From an uncultured Lachnospiraceae bacterium (lineage in GTDB: Bacteria > Bacillota > Clostridia > Lachnospirales > Lachnospiraceae), in assembly GCA_900317915.1 (NCBI GenBank), contig ONIO01000005.1, forward strand, positions 1 through 38,648: DNA of 38,648 nt, read 5' to 3'. Shown in pieces: positions 16,508 to 25,455 of this stretch. The translations under genes were made by a program, and so were the position numbers. Under the pieces are notes generated by a model, which did no database searches, had not been told where the DNA came from, and was given only the letters and a program-made list of their open reading frames with translations. Position 1 is the first letter of the stretch, and each line of letters opens with the position of its first letter.

Positions 16508-18604
16508 TCACTTCTTCAGAATCAGACACTCGTAGGAGTGGAGGAGGTACTTATCTCCCAGCGAATCCGTGCCCTTGACCCCAGCCTCGCCCTGAAACTG
16601 GCCCATCAGACTCGAATCCCCACTTGCATAGAGAATTTCACAATCAGAATCCACTGGGATCTCCACAGCCTCTCGATTCCAGTTGATTAGGAAAATGTAA
16701 ATCGACCCGTCCTCTTGTGTTCTTTCAGACACTTCCACACCAGTTGGTAGTACAAAGGATCCAGCCTGACCCAGTATCGGCTTACAAGAGATCTCCTTCA
16801 GAATCTTCTCATAAAAGTCATCATAGAAGTCCTGGTCAAAGTCTGCTGCCAGTCCGAATACTACCCCCTTCTCATAGGCATGTCTGGTAACTGCCGCCTG
16901 ACCCTGATACCAGTCCTGGTCATAGGTGTAGAGTGCTTCTGCGCCCTCAAGTTCCAGGAGTTCTGCCAGATTGTGGAAGTTATAGTGTCTCTCCTCCCTA
17001 GAATCTACAGAGGAAGCAGAATGGATTTCATCCTCATAGAGGCCGTCGATTTCCTTAGACCGAAATCCACACACATCGATAAATCCATGTGGAGTACCTC
17101 CTAGGAAGCAGAGGTCCGTATCATCCACAATGCCACTCCAATAGCTCAGAATCAATCGACCCCCATTGGCTACGAAGTCCCTTAACTTCTTTTCAAATCC
17201 CTGTCGGAACATATAGGCCATAGGAACTGCGATGACCTGGTACTGATCCAAGGACTGGGTCTCATCGATCAGGTCTACATTTAGCCCATACTTCTTAAAG
17301 GCCAGATAGGACTTCTCCACTGCCTCTCTGTAATAGAGCCCGGCATTACGAGGTCCCTGGGCATCCTCTAAGGCCCAGCGATTCTGGGTGTCATAGATGA
17401 CTGCCACTGGGGAGTGAACCGTGGATCCAAGCACCTCTCGGATACTCTCCAGGGCATGGCCGGTTTTGGCCACCTCACGAAATACCCTGGTATCCTCTCC
17501 ACCGTAGTGGTCGATAACTGCCCCGTGGAACTTCTCACTGGCACCTCTGCTCTGTCGGATTTGGAAATATAGGGCTCCCTCGGAGCCATGGGCAATGGCC
17601 TGAATCTGCTGGGCCTCTAAGATGCCTGGTGCCTTCAGCTTACTAACTGACTGCCAGTTGGTGGAGGATGGACAGGACTCCATCATGAGATATGGTGCTC
17701 TCTGGATGGAACGAATCCTGTCATGCTCGAAAGCTGAGTCAAATCCCACGGCTACCTCAGAGCCCTTATGCCAGGTAGGATAATTATCCCAGGACATATA
17801 GTCCATCAAGTCAGAAAATTCCTGATAATCTAAGCCTGTATAGTTGTACATGAGATTCATGGTGACAGGAAGATTGGACCCGCCATCTCTCACTGCCTGG
17901 ATCTCATGGGCTGTAAAGTCCTTATGTCGCTCCGTCACAAAGCGCATCCAGTCCAGATTCAGTCCGTGGAGCTGGGTCTCTCCAATTGAAGATGGAGCTT
18001 CGATCTCTTCGAAGGACCGGTAAGTATGGCTCCAGAAAGTGGTAGACCAGGCATGGTTTACATTTTTGATATCTCCATACTTCCTCTTAAGAAAGTCTCG
18101 GAAGGCATCCTGACATAGCGGGCAGTAGCATGGTCCACTCATCTCATTATTGATATGCCAGGAGATTACCCCTGGATGATTGCCGAAGGTCTCTGAGAGC
18201 TTGCGGTCGATTGCATAGATCTTCTTACGAAGGGCAGGGCTAGTCATACAGTGGTTATGGCGGAAGCCATAGTGCTGACGGACGCCTCGATCATCCACTC
18301 GTAGAACCTCTGGATACTTATCTGCTAACCACTTGGGTCTACTGCCACTTGGAGTAGCCAGAATGGTATAGATCCCATTCTCATAGAGGGTATTGATCCG
18401 CTCCTCTAGGAAGCCAAAGTCGTAGACACCGTCCTCTGGCTCAAGGGTGGACCAGGAGAAGATGCCAAGGGAGACTGTATTGATCCCGGCCTGTTTCATA
18501 AGGCGGATATCCTCTGCTAAGATATCTGGTCGATCAAGCCACTGCTCTGGATTATAGTCTCCTCCATATAGAAATCCCTTGGGACTTGGTACCTTGGATG
18601 CCAT
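16508..18604 (-). CDS. GH42 beta-galactosidase
   Basis: A 698-residue glycoside hydrolase family 42 enzyme. FLYGGDYNPEQW opens the barrel, N153-E154 in SWHINNEMSG is the acid/base pair and E309 in PYLMMESCPSSTNWQ the nucleophile. A zinc-type cysteine cluster (C119, C159, C161, C164) is visible. Residues about 400-610 form the trimerisation domain and the rest a small beta domain. No signal peptide, so it is cytoplasmic and would hydrolyse imported galactosides or galacto-oligosaccharides, giving substrate for galK. AGGAGG precedes the ATG at seven bases. It lies directly upstream of leuS on the same strand. Confidence 0.95.
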   Translation of the reverse strand: MASKVPSPKGFLYGGDYNPEQWLDRPDILAEDIRLMKQAGINTVSLGIFSWSTLEPEDGVYDFGFLEERINTLYENGIYTILATPSGSRPKWLADKYPEVLRVDDRGVRQHYGFRHNHCMTSPALRKKIYAIDRKLSETFGNHPGVISWHINNEMSGPCYCPLCQDAFRDFLKRKYGDIKNVNHAWSTTFWSHTYRSFEEIEAPSSIGETQLHGLNLDWMRFVTERHKDFTAHEIQAVRDGGSNLPVTMNLMYNYTGLDYQEFSDLMDYMSWDNYPTWHKGSEVAVGFDSAFEHDRIRSIQRAPYLMMESCPSSTNWQSVSKLKAPGILEAQQIQAIAHGSEGALYFQIRQSRGASEKFHGAVIDHYGGEDTRVFREVAKTGHALESIREVLGSTVHSPVAVIYDTQNRWALEDAQGPRNAGLYYREAVEKSYLAFKKYGLNVDLIDETQSLDQYQVIAVPMAYMFRQGFEKKLRDFVANGGRLILSYWSGIVDDTDLCFLGGTPHGFIDVCGFRSKEIDGLYEDEIHSASSVDSREERHYNFHNLAELLELEGAEALYTYDQDWYQGQAAVTRHAYEKGVVFGLAADFDQDFYDDFYEKILKEISCKPILGQAGSFVLPTGVEVSERTQEDGSIYIFLINWNREAVEIPVDSDCEILYASGDSSLMGQFQGEAGVKGTDSLGDKYLLHSYECLILKK

Positions 18605-18700
18605 TCGAACTCCTCCTCTTCAGATATACCCATGTATCTACCTATTCCATATCCTAATGCTGGACTTAGATTTTTCTCTTTTCTTAAATCCTGTATCAGA

Positions 18701-18736
18701 AAAAGGGTCTGCGTCCGCTTTGGAACACAGACCCTT
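18701..18736 (-). terminator. terminator of the glycosyltransferase transcript
   Basis: AAGGGTCTG (18703-18711) pairs with CAGACCCTT (18728-18736), extended inward by further pairs to about 14 bp. On the minus strand a run of five T follows. Confidence 0.85.
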
Positions 18737-18801
18737 ATGGGTGTATCATAGCAAATCCAGTGATTCTTCGGATTGCAAAAACGATTATGTAACAGGAGTT
18801 T

Positions 18802-20061
18802 TCAGTCCTGTGGAGCATCCAAGGCCTCATGTTTAATGGTCTTCCACTTTTTCGTTGGGAAGAAGCAGGTCTTCACTGAGCACAGCATATAGACCAGCAA
18901 GAAAAACGGGAAGGTCAGGAACGGAATCACGCCAATCCTTCTCCTACGAATCTGATTGAATCCAGTGGAGAAGAGGATTCCCAGATAGAGAGCAATGGTT
19001 CCTACCAGGCCGAATAGGGCAGCTGGCAGAGAATAGATCAGGGGCAAATTCCAGAGCATAATCCATGCATTAATCAGGGAGATAATGGCAGAGATCCAAG
19101 AGCATGGTCCCATCAAAAGGAGCATTAGTGTATCCCATCTCTGGGCCTTTCGAATAGGATTCTTCTTAGAGATCATCCCCTTAAAGTGTCGGTTCAGTAC
19201 CTGATATCCACCGGTGGTCCAACGAGCCAGCTGGTTAAACATAACCCCAACCTGATATGGCTGCTCATCATAGCAGACCGCATCATAGCAAAAGGCAACG
19301 CGACGTCCCTTTTCGATATTTTGAATACTAAATTCCACGTCCTCGGTAATGGTCTCTGTATGCCAGCCCTCTTGTCTCAAGATCAGAGCATCCACAGCGA
19401 AGCCTGTTCCAGTAAGGAATACAGACAATCCAAGCTTCTCTCTCACATAGGAGAAGCAGGTGGTATAGGCAGCCCAGTAAATGGTGTACCACTTGGTTAC
19501 AATAGAGCGATACGGCTGTCCGCCCAGACGATTGCCCTGTACGATTTGATTGCCATCATTCAGTTTGAGATTCATCTCCCATAGGAAGTCTTCCTTAGCC
19601 ACATTATCTGCGTCAAAGACAGCAATGGCATCGATTTCATGATTGGTGTCTTCAGAGAAGATCTTCTCTAGTCCCCACTTCAACACATCTCCCTTACCAT
19701 TGGTCGGGCCGTCCTCTCTCTCGTAGACTGTTACGAAGTCTAGATTCTGTCCAATTGCAGCTGTACCATCTGTGCAATGATCCGCCATGAGATAGACATG
19801 GTATTTATCCTTGGGGTAATTCTGCTTTTCAATACTATGAAGGAGATATGGAAGAGATGTTTCCTCATTATGAGCACATACAATAACCGCAAAGTGATTC
19901 GTCTTCTTCATGCACTCTGGACCTGAGATCATTCGCTTTTTGGTGCCGCCATAGAGAGCTACCACAGCACTCCAAGCCATTACCAGCATGGGAATCATCT
20001 GTATAATCGTAATAACAAGGACAACATCAATCGCCTTATGAAAACTCATGAAATCAAACAT
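18802..20061 (-). CDS. membrane glycosyltransferase family 2
   Basis: A 419-residue GT2 enzyme. A membrane segment (about 11-37) precedes the GT-A domain, which has VIVCAHNEE (59-67), the metal-binding DADN (150-153), TEDVE (239-243) and QLARW (277-281), the Q..RW pattern of processive synthases such as cellulose or hyaluronan synthase. Three or four membrane segments follow (about 300-395). It probably makes a cell-surface or exported polysaccharide; the sugar is unknown. The start at 20061 is preferred over the ATG at 20100 because AAGGA lies seven bases upstream. It follows the M32 peptidase gene in the same direction. Confidence 0.87.
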   Translation of the reverse strand: MFDFMSFHKAIDVVLVITIIQMIPMLVMAWSAVVALYGGTKKRMISGPECMKKTNHFAVIVCAHNEETSLPYLLHSIEKQNYPKDKYHVYLMADHCTDGTAAIGQNLDFVTVYEREDGPTNGKGDVLKWGLEKIFSEDTNHEIDAIAVFDADNVAKEDFLWEMNLKLNDGNQIVQGNRLGGQPYRSIVTKWYTIYWAAYTTCFSYVREKLGLSVFLTGTGFAVDALILRQEGWHTETITEDVEFSIQNIEKGRRVAFCYDAVCYDEQPYQVGVMFNQLARWTTGGYQVLNRHFKGMISKKNPIRKAQRWDTLMLLLMGPCSWISAIISLINAWIMLWNLPLIYSLPAALFGLVGTIALYLGILFSTGFNQIRRRRIGVIPFLTFPFFLLVYMLCSVKTCFFPTKKWKTIKHEALDAPQD

Positions 20062-20123
20062 ATATCCATCCTTTTCCTCGGGACTTCTAATCCACTCCAT
20101 GATACACGCCAGGCCTCGCGCTT

Positions 20124-21626
20124 CTAGATCTGGTAGATTCCTCTATACTTCTCTTCTAAGTAGTCCAGGAAATCATCCACCGTAAGGTCTCTTCCTGTGA
20201 TATCCTTAATCCATGGCTTTGGATCTAATTGATCAGCCTTCTTAAAGACATGCTCCTTCATCCAATCCAGTACCACATCCAGTTTTCCCTGGCTCACCAT
20301 GTCATCCACATCAAATTCTTGATTCATTGCATTGAAATACATGGAATTATACATGTTACCCAGTGCATAGGTTGGGAAATAACCATAACCTTCTGACCAG
20401 TGCATATCCTGCAGGAGACCTTCACGGTCATTTTCTGGCCGCACGCCTAGATACTCAGCATACTTATCGCTCCAAATCTGATCCAGATGGGCTAGGTCTA
20501 TCTTTCCCTCCATGATATCCCGCTCAATCTCATAGCGGATAATAATGTGGAAGGTGTAGGTGAACTCGTCGGACTCCGTACGAATCAGAGATGGAGTTAC
20601 CACATTCAGCGCCTCATACAGTTCCTTTTCGGATACATCCCTCATCGCCTCCGGAAAGACCTCGCAAAGTGTCGGATAGATCAGATGAGCAAATCCTCGA
20701 GATCGACCGATACGATTCTCATAGAAGCGAGACACAGACTCGTGCTGTCCCATGGTCTTATGGTTCAGATAGTGGTCGAAATTTTCCTTTGGCTGCCACT
20801 GCTCGAACAGGGCATGTCCACCCTCATGGATGACCGAATACATGCTGGATGTGAAGGCATCATCATAATAATGGGTGGTGATTCGCACATCATTATAGCT
20901 GTATCCATCTGTGAAGGGATGCTCGCTCTCTGTCAGGGCACGACGGTCTGGATCCATACCGATAATGTCCATGAGCTTACAAGCCAGGCGAATCTGGCCC
21001 TCTCTCGGTACCTGTCGTGACAAAAAGTCCGTACGGATATTCTTCTTAGAAGCCTGGATCTCCTTCAGTAATGGAATCATCCGCTCCTTGAACTTTCCAA
21101 AGAAGAGATCAAGGTCTGCACTGGTGACACCCTCTTCATAAGTATCTAGGACGAAGTCGTATGGCGCTTCGAATTTCACTGGGGACAGTTCCACCTTCTT
21201 CTTCTCCATCTCAGTGATTTCCTTCAGTGCTGGCAGGAATTCCTTATAGTCCGCCTTCTTCTTACCATTCAGCCAGGCCACGAATCCCTTATTGGTAATA
21301 CGGGAGAATTCTAACTGTAGCTCTGGTGTGATGGCCTCATTCTTCTTAAAGTCCCGATAGAAGTAGCTGATATTAGCAGCATCATAGGGATCTAACTCCT
21401 CTAGATGCTCCTCATAGAGGCTCTTCACCGCTTCCATGAATTCTGGGCTTCTCGTCAGGGCATAGGCCTTGTTATACATGAGACCTACAATCTCTCCCTG
21501 CTCTTCCATGGCAGCTGGTGGACAGATGGTCTCCTGATCATACTGCAGCACTCCAGCCGCATGCTGATAGGTCTTCGCCTCCTTCAGGGTATCTTTTACA
21601 ATTTGTAAGCCTTTGTTCTTTTCCAT
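20124..21626 (-). CDS. M32 carboxypeptidase (Taq family)
   Basis: A 500-residue metallocarboxypeptidase. The zinc motif HEGGH (267-271) sits in SVIHEGGHALFEQ, with ESVSRFYENRIGRSRGF and RTESDEFTYTFHIIIRYEIE downstream as in family M32. Length matches the family. It removes C-terminal residues from peptides in the cytoplasm. The gene follows the histidine phosphatase after 75 bases that contain an 11-bp hairpin (AAATAGAAACC/GGTTTCTATTT, 21643-21683) just upstream of the ribosome binding site AGGAAAGAG. Confidence 0.95.
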   Translation of the reverse strand: MEKNKGLQIVKDTLKEAKTYQHAAGVLQYDQETICPPAAMEEQGEIVGLMYNKAYALTRSPEFMEAVKSLYEEHLEELDPYDAANISYFYRDFKKNEAITPELQLEFSRITNKGFVAWLNGKKKADYKEFLPALKEITEMEKKKVELSPVKFEAPYDFVLDTYEEGVTSADLDLFFGKFKERMIPLLKEIQASKKNIRTDFLSRQVPREGQIRLACKLMDIIGMDPDRRALTESEHPFTDGYSYNDVRITTHYYDDAFTSSMYSVIHEGGHALFEQWQPKENFDHYLNHKTMGQHESVSRFYENRIGRSRGFAHLIYPTLCEVFPEAMRDVSEKELYEALNVVTPSLIRTESDEFTYTFHIIIRYEIERDIMEGKIDLAHLDQIWSDKYAEYLGVRPENDREGLLQDMHWSEGYGYFPTYALGNMYNSMYFNAMNQEFDVDDMVSQGKLDVVLDWMKEHVFKKADQLDPKPWIKDITGRDLTVDDFLDYLEEKYRGIYQI

Positions 21627-21642
21627 AATTACTCTTTCCTAG

Positions 21643-21683
21643 AAATAGAAACCCTGCTCCAGTCTAGGGCATGGTTTCTATTT
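21643..21683 (-). repeat. intercistronic hairpin upstream of the M32 gene
   Basis: AAATAGAAACC (21643-21653) pairs perfectly with GGTTTCTATTT (21673-21683). It lies between the histidine phosphatase stop and the ribosome binding site of the M32 gene, with no T-tract, so it may separate translation or stability of the two messages. Confidence 0.5.
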
Positions 21684-21701
21684 CCTATCCATCGACAGTT
21701 C

Positions 21702-22502
21702 CTATTTCTGAAATACAGGTGAAAAAGCCGCAAAGCCAGACACCGGTACATGAGCAGCATAGAGGTGGGCAGTGTCCCCAAGGGACTGCATACGGAAATG
21801 AGCCGTATTATGAATGCGCTTCTCTGCATTCAATACGGTAACTCCCGTTGGCGGGATGCTAGTACCATGCCACAGAGCAACAGGAGAAATGCCAAGCAAG
21901 TGGCCCAGCATCACACAGGTAACACCAAAGTGGCAGACGATCAGGATGGTCTTCTCATCATCCTCATCTCTTAGCTCATAGTTTTTATTCCCGTGGAGCA
22001 TGATATCCTCTATCTCAGCAGGATTCACATGGCCGCTTGGATCTACGAAGTCAAAGTACTTGCCATGTCTCTGATAGCCATAAGAGGCCACTATGTCATC
22101 GATGCCCTGATAGACCTTCTGGCACTCTGCCTCGGCCTCCGGATTGTCCTTATAGATGCCATATTCGAACCAGTGATCTGGATCCATATATCCAGGGTCC
22201 CTGGTAAAGTCCTCTGGCATGAGATCCCATAGGCAATGCTCCTCATGAGTGGTTGGATCTATCATTCGAGGAGAAAACTCCCTCAGCCAGTCATAAGTGG
22301 TTACTTGACTTTCATCCAGCCCCAGGGCCTGAATGGTAGGCTGAGCCGTCTCCTGGGCACGACCAAGAGGAGAGAGATATACATGCTCTATATCCCAGTC
22401 CTTGGTTCGGAGAGCAAGTGCCTCTGCTTCCCTTTGTCCCACTGGGGTCAGAGAATCTGTAGAATAATCAGGGGTACCATGTCTCACAAATATAATGCGC
22501 AT
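21702..22502 (-). CDS. histidine phosphatase family protein
   Basis: A 266-residue phosphatase of the phosphoglycerate-mutase-like superfamily: catalytic RHG in MRIIFVRHGTPDYS (7-9), SPLGRAQETA, and the second histidine in ILIVCHFGVTCVML. Inserts around 75-150 (PRMIDPTTHEEHCLWDLMPEDF) distinguish it from small cobalamin-pathway enzymes; substrate unknown. The start at 22502 gives the usual MRIIFVRHG terminus with GGAGG eight bases upstream; the longer frame would need a TTG start. Its ribosome binding site lies about five bases beyond the T-tract of the tRNA-operon terminator, leaving little room for a separate promoter. Confidence 0.85.
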   Translation of the reverse strand: MRIIFVRHGTPDYSTDSLTPVGQREAEALALRTKDWDIEHVYLSPLGRAQETAQPTIQALGLDESQVTTYDWLREFSPRMIDPTTHEEHCLWDLMPEDFTRDPGYMDPDHWFEYGIYKDNPEAEAECQKVYQGIDDIVASYGYQRHGKYFDFVDPSGHVNPAEIEDIMLHGNKNYELRDEDDEKTILIVCHFGVTCVMLGHLLGISPVALWHGTSIPPTGVTVLNAEKRIHNTAHFRMQSLGDTAHLYAAHVPVSGFAAFSPVFQK

Positions 22503-22522
22503 ATCTTCTACCTCCAAAAAAC

Positions 22523-22552
22523 AAAAAACGCCATAAGCATCTGCTTACGACG
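22523..22552 (-). terminator. terminator of the six-tRNA operon
   Basis: CGCCATAAGCA (22529-22539) pairs with TGCTTACGACG (22542-22552) allowing two G-T pairs. On the minus strand TTTTTTGTTTTTT follows. It lies about 14 bases past tRNA-Lys. Confidence 0.85.
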
Positions 22553-22565
22553 TACAAATACACAA

Positions 22566-22638
22566 TGTGGCATGGGGGATTTGAACCCCCGACAACCTGA
22601 TTAAAAGTCAGGTGCTCTACCAACTGAGCTAATGCCAC
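22566..22638 (-). tRNA. tRNA-Lys (anticodon TTT)
   Basis: Acceptor GTGGCAT/ATGCCAC, anticodon loop CTTTTAA within stem CTGA/TCAG, T loop GGTTCAAATC, discriminator A. The 3' CCA is not encoded. Last gene of the tRNA operon. Confidence 0.96.
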
Positions 22639-22676
22639 TCAATATACAAGCGGCGGTCGCTCAACTTGATAAATGA

Positions 22677-22748
22677 CTGGGCTAGCGGGATTCGAACCCA
22701 CGAATGCAGCAGTCAAAGTGCTGTGCCTTACCGCTTGGCTATAGCCCA
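22677..22748 (-). tRNA. tRNA-Gln (anticodon TTG)
   Basis: Acceptor TGGGCTA/TAGCCCA, anticodon loop CTTTGAC, T loop GGTTCGAATC, discriminator G. CCA not encoded. Confidence 0.96.
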
Positions 22749-22766
22749 ACGTTGCTATAGCAACAG

Positions 22767-22841
22767 GGTGGGTAATGGGATTCGAACCCACGGCCTTCAG
22801 AGCCACAATCTGACGCGCTAACCAGCTGCGCTATACCCACC
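22767..22841 (-). tRNA. tRNA-His (anticodon GTG)
   Basis: Acceptor GTGGGTA/TACCCAC with the extra 5' G (from 22841) opposite discriminator C (22767), the identity mark of tRNA-His. Anticodon loop TTGTGGC. CCA not encoded. Confidence 0.96.
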
Positions 22842-22845
22842 ATAA

Positions 22846-22919
<74 letters not shown>

Positions 22920-22947
22920 GAATTCTAGCTTTTTTGCAAAAACTAAA

Positions 22948-23018
22948 AGCGGGTGATGGGAATCGAACCCACGTATCCAGCTTGGAAGGCTGGTGTTCTA
23001 CCATTGAACTACACCCGC
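22948..23018 (-). tRNA. tRNA-Gly (anticodon TCC)
   Basis: Acceptor GCGGGTG/CACCCGC, anticodon loop CTTCCAA in stem CCAGC/GCTGG, T loop GGTTCGATTC, discriminator T. CCA not encoded. Confidence 0.96.
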
Positions 23019-23045
23019 ATATTAGCGAATTAAAAAGAGTATAAG

Positions 23046-23120
23046 TCGGGGTGACAGGATTCGAACCTGCGACCCCCTGGTCCCAAACCAGGTGCTCTAG
23101 CCAAACTGAGCCACACCCCG
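23046..23120 (-). tRNA. tRNA-Pro (anticodon TGG)
   Basis: Acceptor CGGGGTG/CACCCCG, anticodon loop TTTGGGA in stem CCTGG/CCAGG, discriminator A. First gene of the six-tRNA operon. CCA not encoded. Confidence 0.96.
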
Positions 23121-23163
23121 AGTTGTTCTGTTCGCATTTCGTATTACCCGAAACGCAAGTGTT

Positions 23164-23209
23164 ATTATAGGAAAACCATATAGGTATGTCAACACTTTTT
23201 TCGAAAAAA
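23164..23209 (-). promoter_or_regulatory. strong promoter of the tRNA operon with UP-like A/T tract
   Basis: On the minus strand a perfect TTGACA (23192-23187), 17-base spacer and perfect TATAAT (23169-23164). Directly upstream is the palindrome TTTTTTCGAAAAAA (23196-23209), an A/T tract placed like an UP element. It drives Pro-Gly-Arg-His-Gln-Lys. Confidence 0.93.
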
Positions 23210-23269
23210 TTATCAAAAATAAATATTCAGACAATTCGCCCCCGAATTTTCCTGTATTTTCGGTCTTTT

Positions 23270-23758
23270 TCATTTTTCGATGGAACAAAGATTATAGATG
23301 AAATTTTTGTTTTCAGTGATATCCAAGACAATATATGTGTGTCGTCCACCATCCTGACGAGGTCGAGAAATGGATCCTGGATTTAAAAAAGTACAATCTT
23401 TTTCTTCTCGAATCACTGGAACATGGGTATGACCATACATAATAATGTCACATCCATCCTCCATGGCCTTCTTTTTCATCTCTCTTTCAATGGATTCACT
23501 TCCACCACCAAAGGTATGACCGTGGGCCATAAGGATCTGATGCCCCTCTAATTCAAATTCTAAGAAATTGGATAGAGATGGATCCATGTCACAATTGCCC
23601 CTTACGATCCGTAGCGGACACTCTCCCATGGCCTGGATATGGATATCATCCCCCAGGGCATCTCCCATATGGCAGATTAGAGCCGGCTTGGTACGCTCTA
23701 TGGCCTCATCCATATATCTACGATCTCCATGACTATCACTAATAATTAAGACCCTCAT
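23270..23758 (-). CDS. YfcE/MJ0936-family phosphodiesterase
   Basis: A 162-residue calcineurin-like metallophosphoesterase with the five metal motifs: DSHGD (8-12), GDALGD, GNCD, HGH and GHTHVP, then NPGSISRPR. Small single-domain members hydrolyse phosphodiesters such as bis-pNPP in vitro; the natural substrate is not settled. Its ATG directly abuts the RdgB stop (TAAATG), so translation is coupled. Last gene of a five-gene run. Confidence 0.93.
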   Translation of the reverse strand: MRVLIISDSHGDRRYMDEAIERTKPALICHMGDALGDDIHIQAMGECPLRIVRGNCDMDPSLSNFLEFELEGHQILMAHGHTFGGGSESIEREMKKKAMEDGCDIIMYGHTHVPVIREEKDCTFLNPGSISRPRQDGGRHTYIVLDITENKNFIYNLCSIEK

Positions 23759-24361
23759 TTATAGTAACTCCTTCATCTGACGCAGCGCCTGACCACGGTG
23801 GCTGATACGATTCTTCTCCTCAGCAGAGATATCTGCAGAGCTAGCCTGATATTCGGGGAGATAGAAGATTGGATCATAGCCGAATCCACCATTTCCAGAG
23901 ATCTCATAGCCGATCTGTCCCTCCATGACACCCTTGGTATCCAATTCTCTTCCGTCAGGGAGAATGGCTGCAATGGCGCAGACAAATCGTGCACCTCGTT
24001 CTTCCACCGGTACATCCTTCATGCGGTCTAAAATGGCCTGATTCTTAATATCATAGGACGTATCATGTCCCATAAATCGAGCAGACTTCACCCCTAGTTC
24101 CCCTGGCATTGCATCGATTTCTAGTCCGGAATCATCTGCCATCACAATACAATCTATGAGCTCCTTATTACCGGACGCCTTACATTTCTCACGCACTGCT
24201 CTTGCCTTGATATAGGCATTCTCGGTAAATGTAGACCCATTCTCCTCTGGGTCACAGTCCACACCGGCTTCCTTCATCGTTAGTACTTCCACCTGATCCC
24301 CAAGGATCTCCTTCACTTCACGAATCTTTCCCTGGTTTCCTGTCGCAAAAATAATCTTCAT
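23759..24361 (-). CDS. rdgB: non-canonical purine NTP pyrophosphatase (RdgB/HAM1)
   Basis: A 200-residue Ham1-family enzyme: FATGNQGKIREVKEIL (4-19), MADDSGLEIDAMPGELGVKSARF, GNGGFGYDPIFY and SHRGQAL. It hydrolyses dITP, dXTP and ITP to monophosphates, cleaning the nucleotide pool. Fourteen bases downstream of the amidase gene and directly abutting yfcE. Confidence 0.96.
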   Translation of the reverse strand: MKIIFATGNQGKIREVKEILGDQVEVLTMKEAGVDCDPEENGSTFTENAYIKARAVREKCKASGNKELIDCIVMADDSGLEIDAMPGELGVKSARFMGHDTSYDIKNQAILDRMKDVPVEERGARFVCAIAAILPDGRELDTKGVMEGQIGYEISGNGGFGYDPIFYLPEYQASSADISAEEKNRISHRGQALRQMKELL

Positions 24362-24375
24362 TCCTCTATCCTTCC

Positions 24376-25446
24376 TTATAATCCAAGGCTTGTAATCAGA
24401 GAATCATACAGTCCCTGTGCCGCCTGATTCTGGTAATCCTCTGTCTGCATCCGTTCACGCTCTGTCCCATTGGTAATGAATCCAATTTCAGCCAGTGCCA
24501 CTGGCATCTTCGCCAGACGAATAATCTTAATATCATCGCCTGCTACCAGTCCCTTGCTCTGACTGGACAGAGAAGATAAGAGGTTGGTAAGACAGGTATC
24601 TGCAAATGCCTTAGATGCACCTGTCGTATCCTCTACCTTATACATAACTTCTGTTCCATTAATTGCAGATTCTCGTCCACTGGACGTAGAATTAATATGA
24701 ATACTTAGGAAGAGATCAGCATCTGTGTTATTGGCCAGATTCACTCTGTGCTCCAGGCCGATTTTCTCATCATCGAGACGGGTGTAGTAGACCTTCAGAT
24801 CCTGCTTCCCATTTCCATCGGTGTCACCCATAGCTTCTCGCTCGTCCAGTTTATCCTTAAGCTTCTTCGTGATGTCCAGACATAGATTCTTCTCGTCCAC
24901 ACCAGCTGCGCTTGCACCATTGTCCTTACCACCATGACCAGCATCTACAACCACAACATGGTCATATAATTCCTTAGGTGATACAAAGCTAATATAGAGA
25001 TAGCCATCCTGACTCTTGATCTCTGGCTCATATACCTGATCCAGTTCAAACTGAATGGTTCCACCAGATGCATCTGTATCGAAGTAGAGGTTCTCCACAT
25101 GCTGCGCAGAGCCAACCATAGGATAATCATAGAAATAGTATTCACTGATTCCTGGAATTGTAATGGATAGTCCACACTCCACAGGGTCTGCTTGGACAAT
25201 CATATCCTCCTGCTTCATCCCCTTAGGGAGAGTCAGACGAATCTGCCCCTGCATCTTGCTATTCTCCTGGATAGTAAGATTCTTACTATTCTGCATGAGA
25301 GATAGCACAGACTGTCTCCGCTTCTCCTCCTGCTTCTGGCTCAGGGCATAGGAATGAAGGCCTGGAAATGCCGCTAGGATTACCAGGCCAATAACTGCTG
25401 TCAATGTAATGACGATGGATAGGATTTTAATAATCCGATACTCCAT
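24376..25446 (-). CDS. N-acetylmuramoyl-L-alanine amidase (Amidase_3), membrane-anchored
   Basis: A 356-residue exported amidase. An N-terminal membrane segment (about 8-28) anchors it; residues 60-155 are a beta-rich AMIN-like region; residues 163-355 are the zinc amidase with ligands H171 (VVVDAGHGG), E185 and H250 (LSIHINS) and catalytic E320 (AEIGFITN). It cleaves the stem peptide from muramic acid at the cell wall. It starts 9 bases after the C1 peptidase stop. No SPOR or LysM domain is seen. Confidence 0.93.
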   Translation of the reverse strand: MEYRIIKILSIVITLTAVIGLVILAAFPGLHSYALSQKQEEKRRQSVLSLMQNSKNLTIQENSKMQGQIRLTLPKGMKQEDMIVQADPVECGLSITIPGISEYYFYDYPMVGSAQHVENLYFDTDASGGTIQFELDQVYEPEIKSQDGYLYISFVSPKELYDHVVVVDAGHGGKDNGASAAGVDEKNLCLDITKKLKDKLDEREAMGDTDGNGKQDLKVYYTRLDDEKIGLEHRVNLANNTDADLFLSIHINSTSSGRESAINGTEVMYKVEDTTGASKAFADTCLTNLLSSLSSQSKGLVAGDDIKIIRLAKMPVALAEIGFITNGTERERMQTEDYQNQAAQGLYDSLITSLGL

Positions 25447-25455
25447 GGATTCTAC

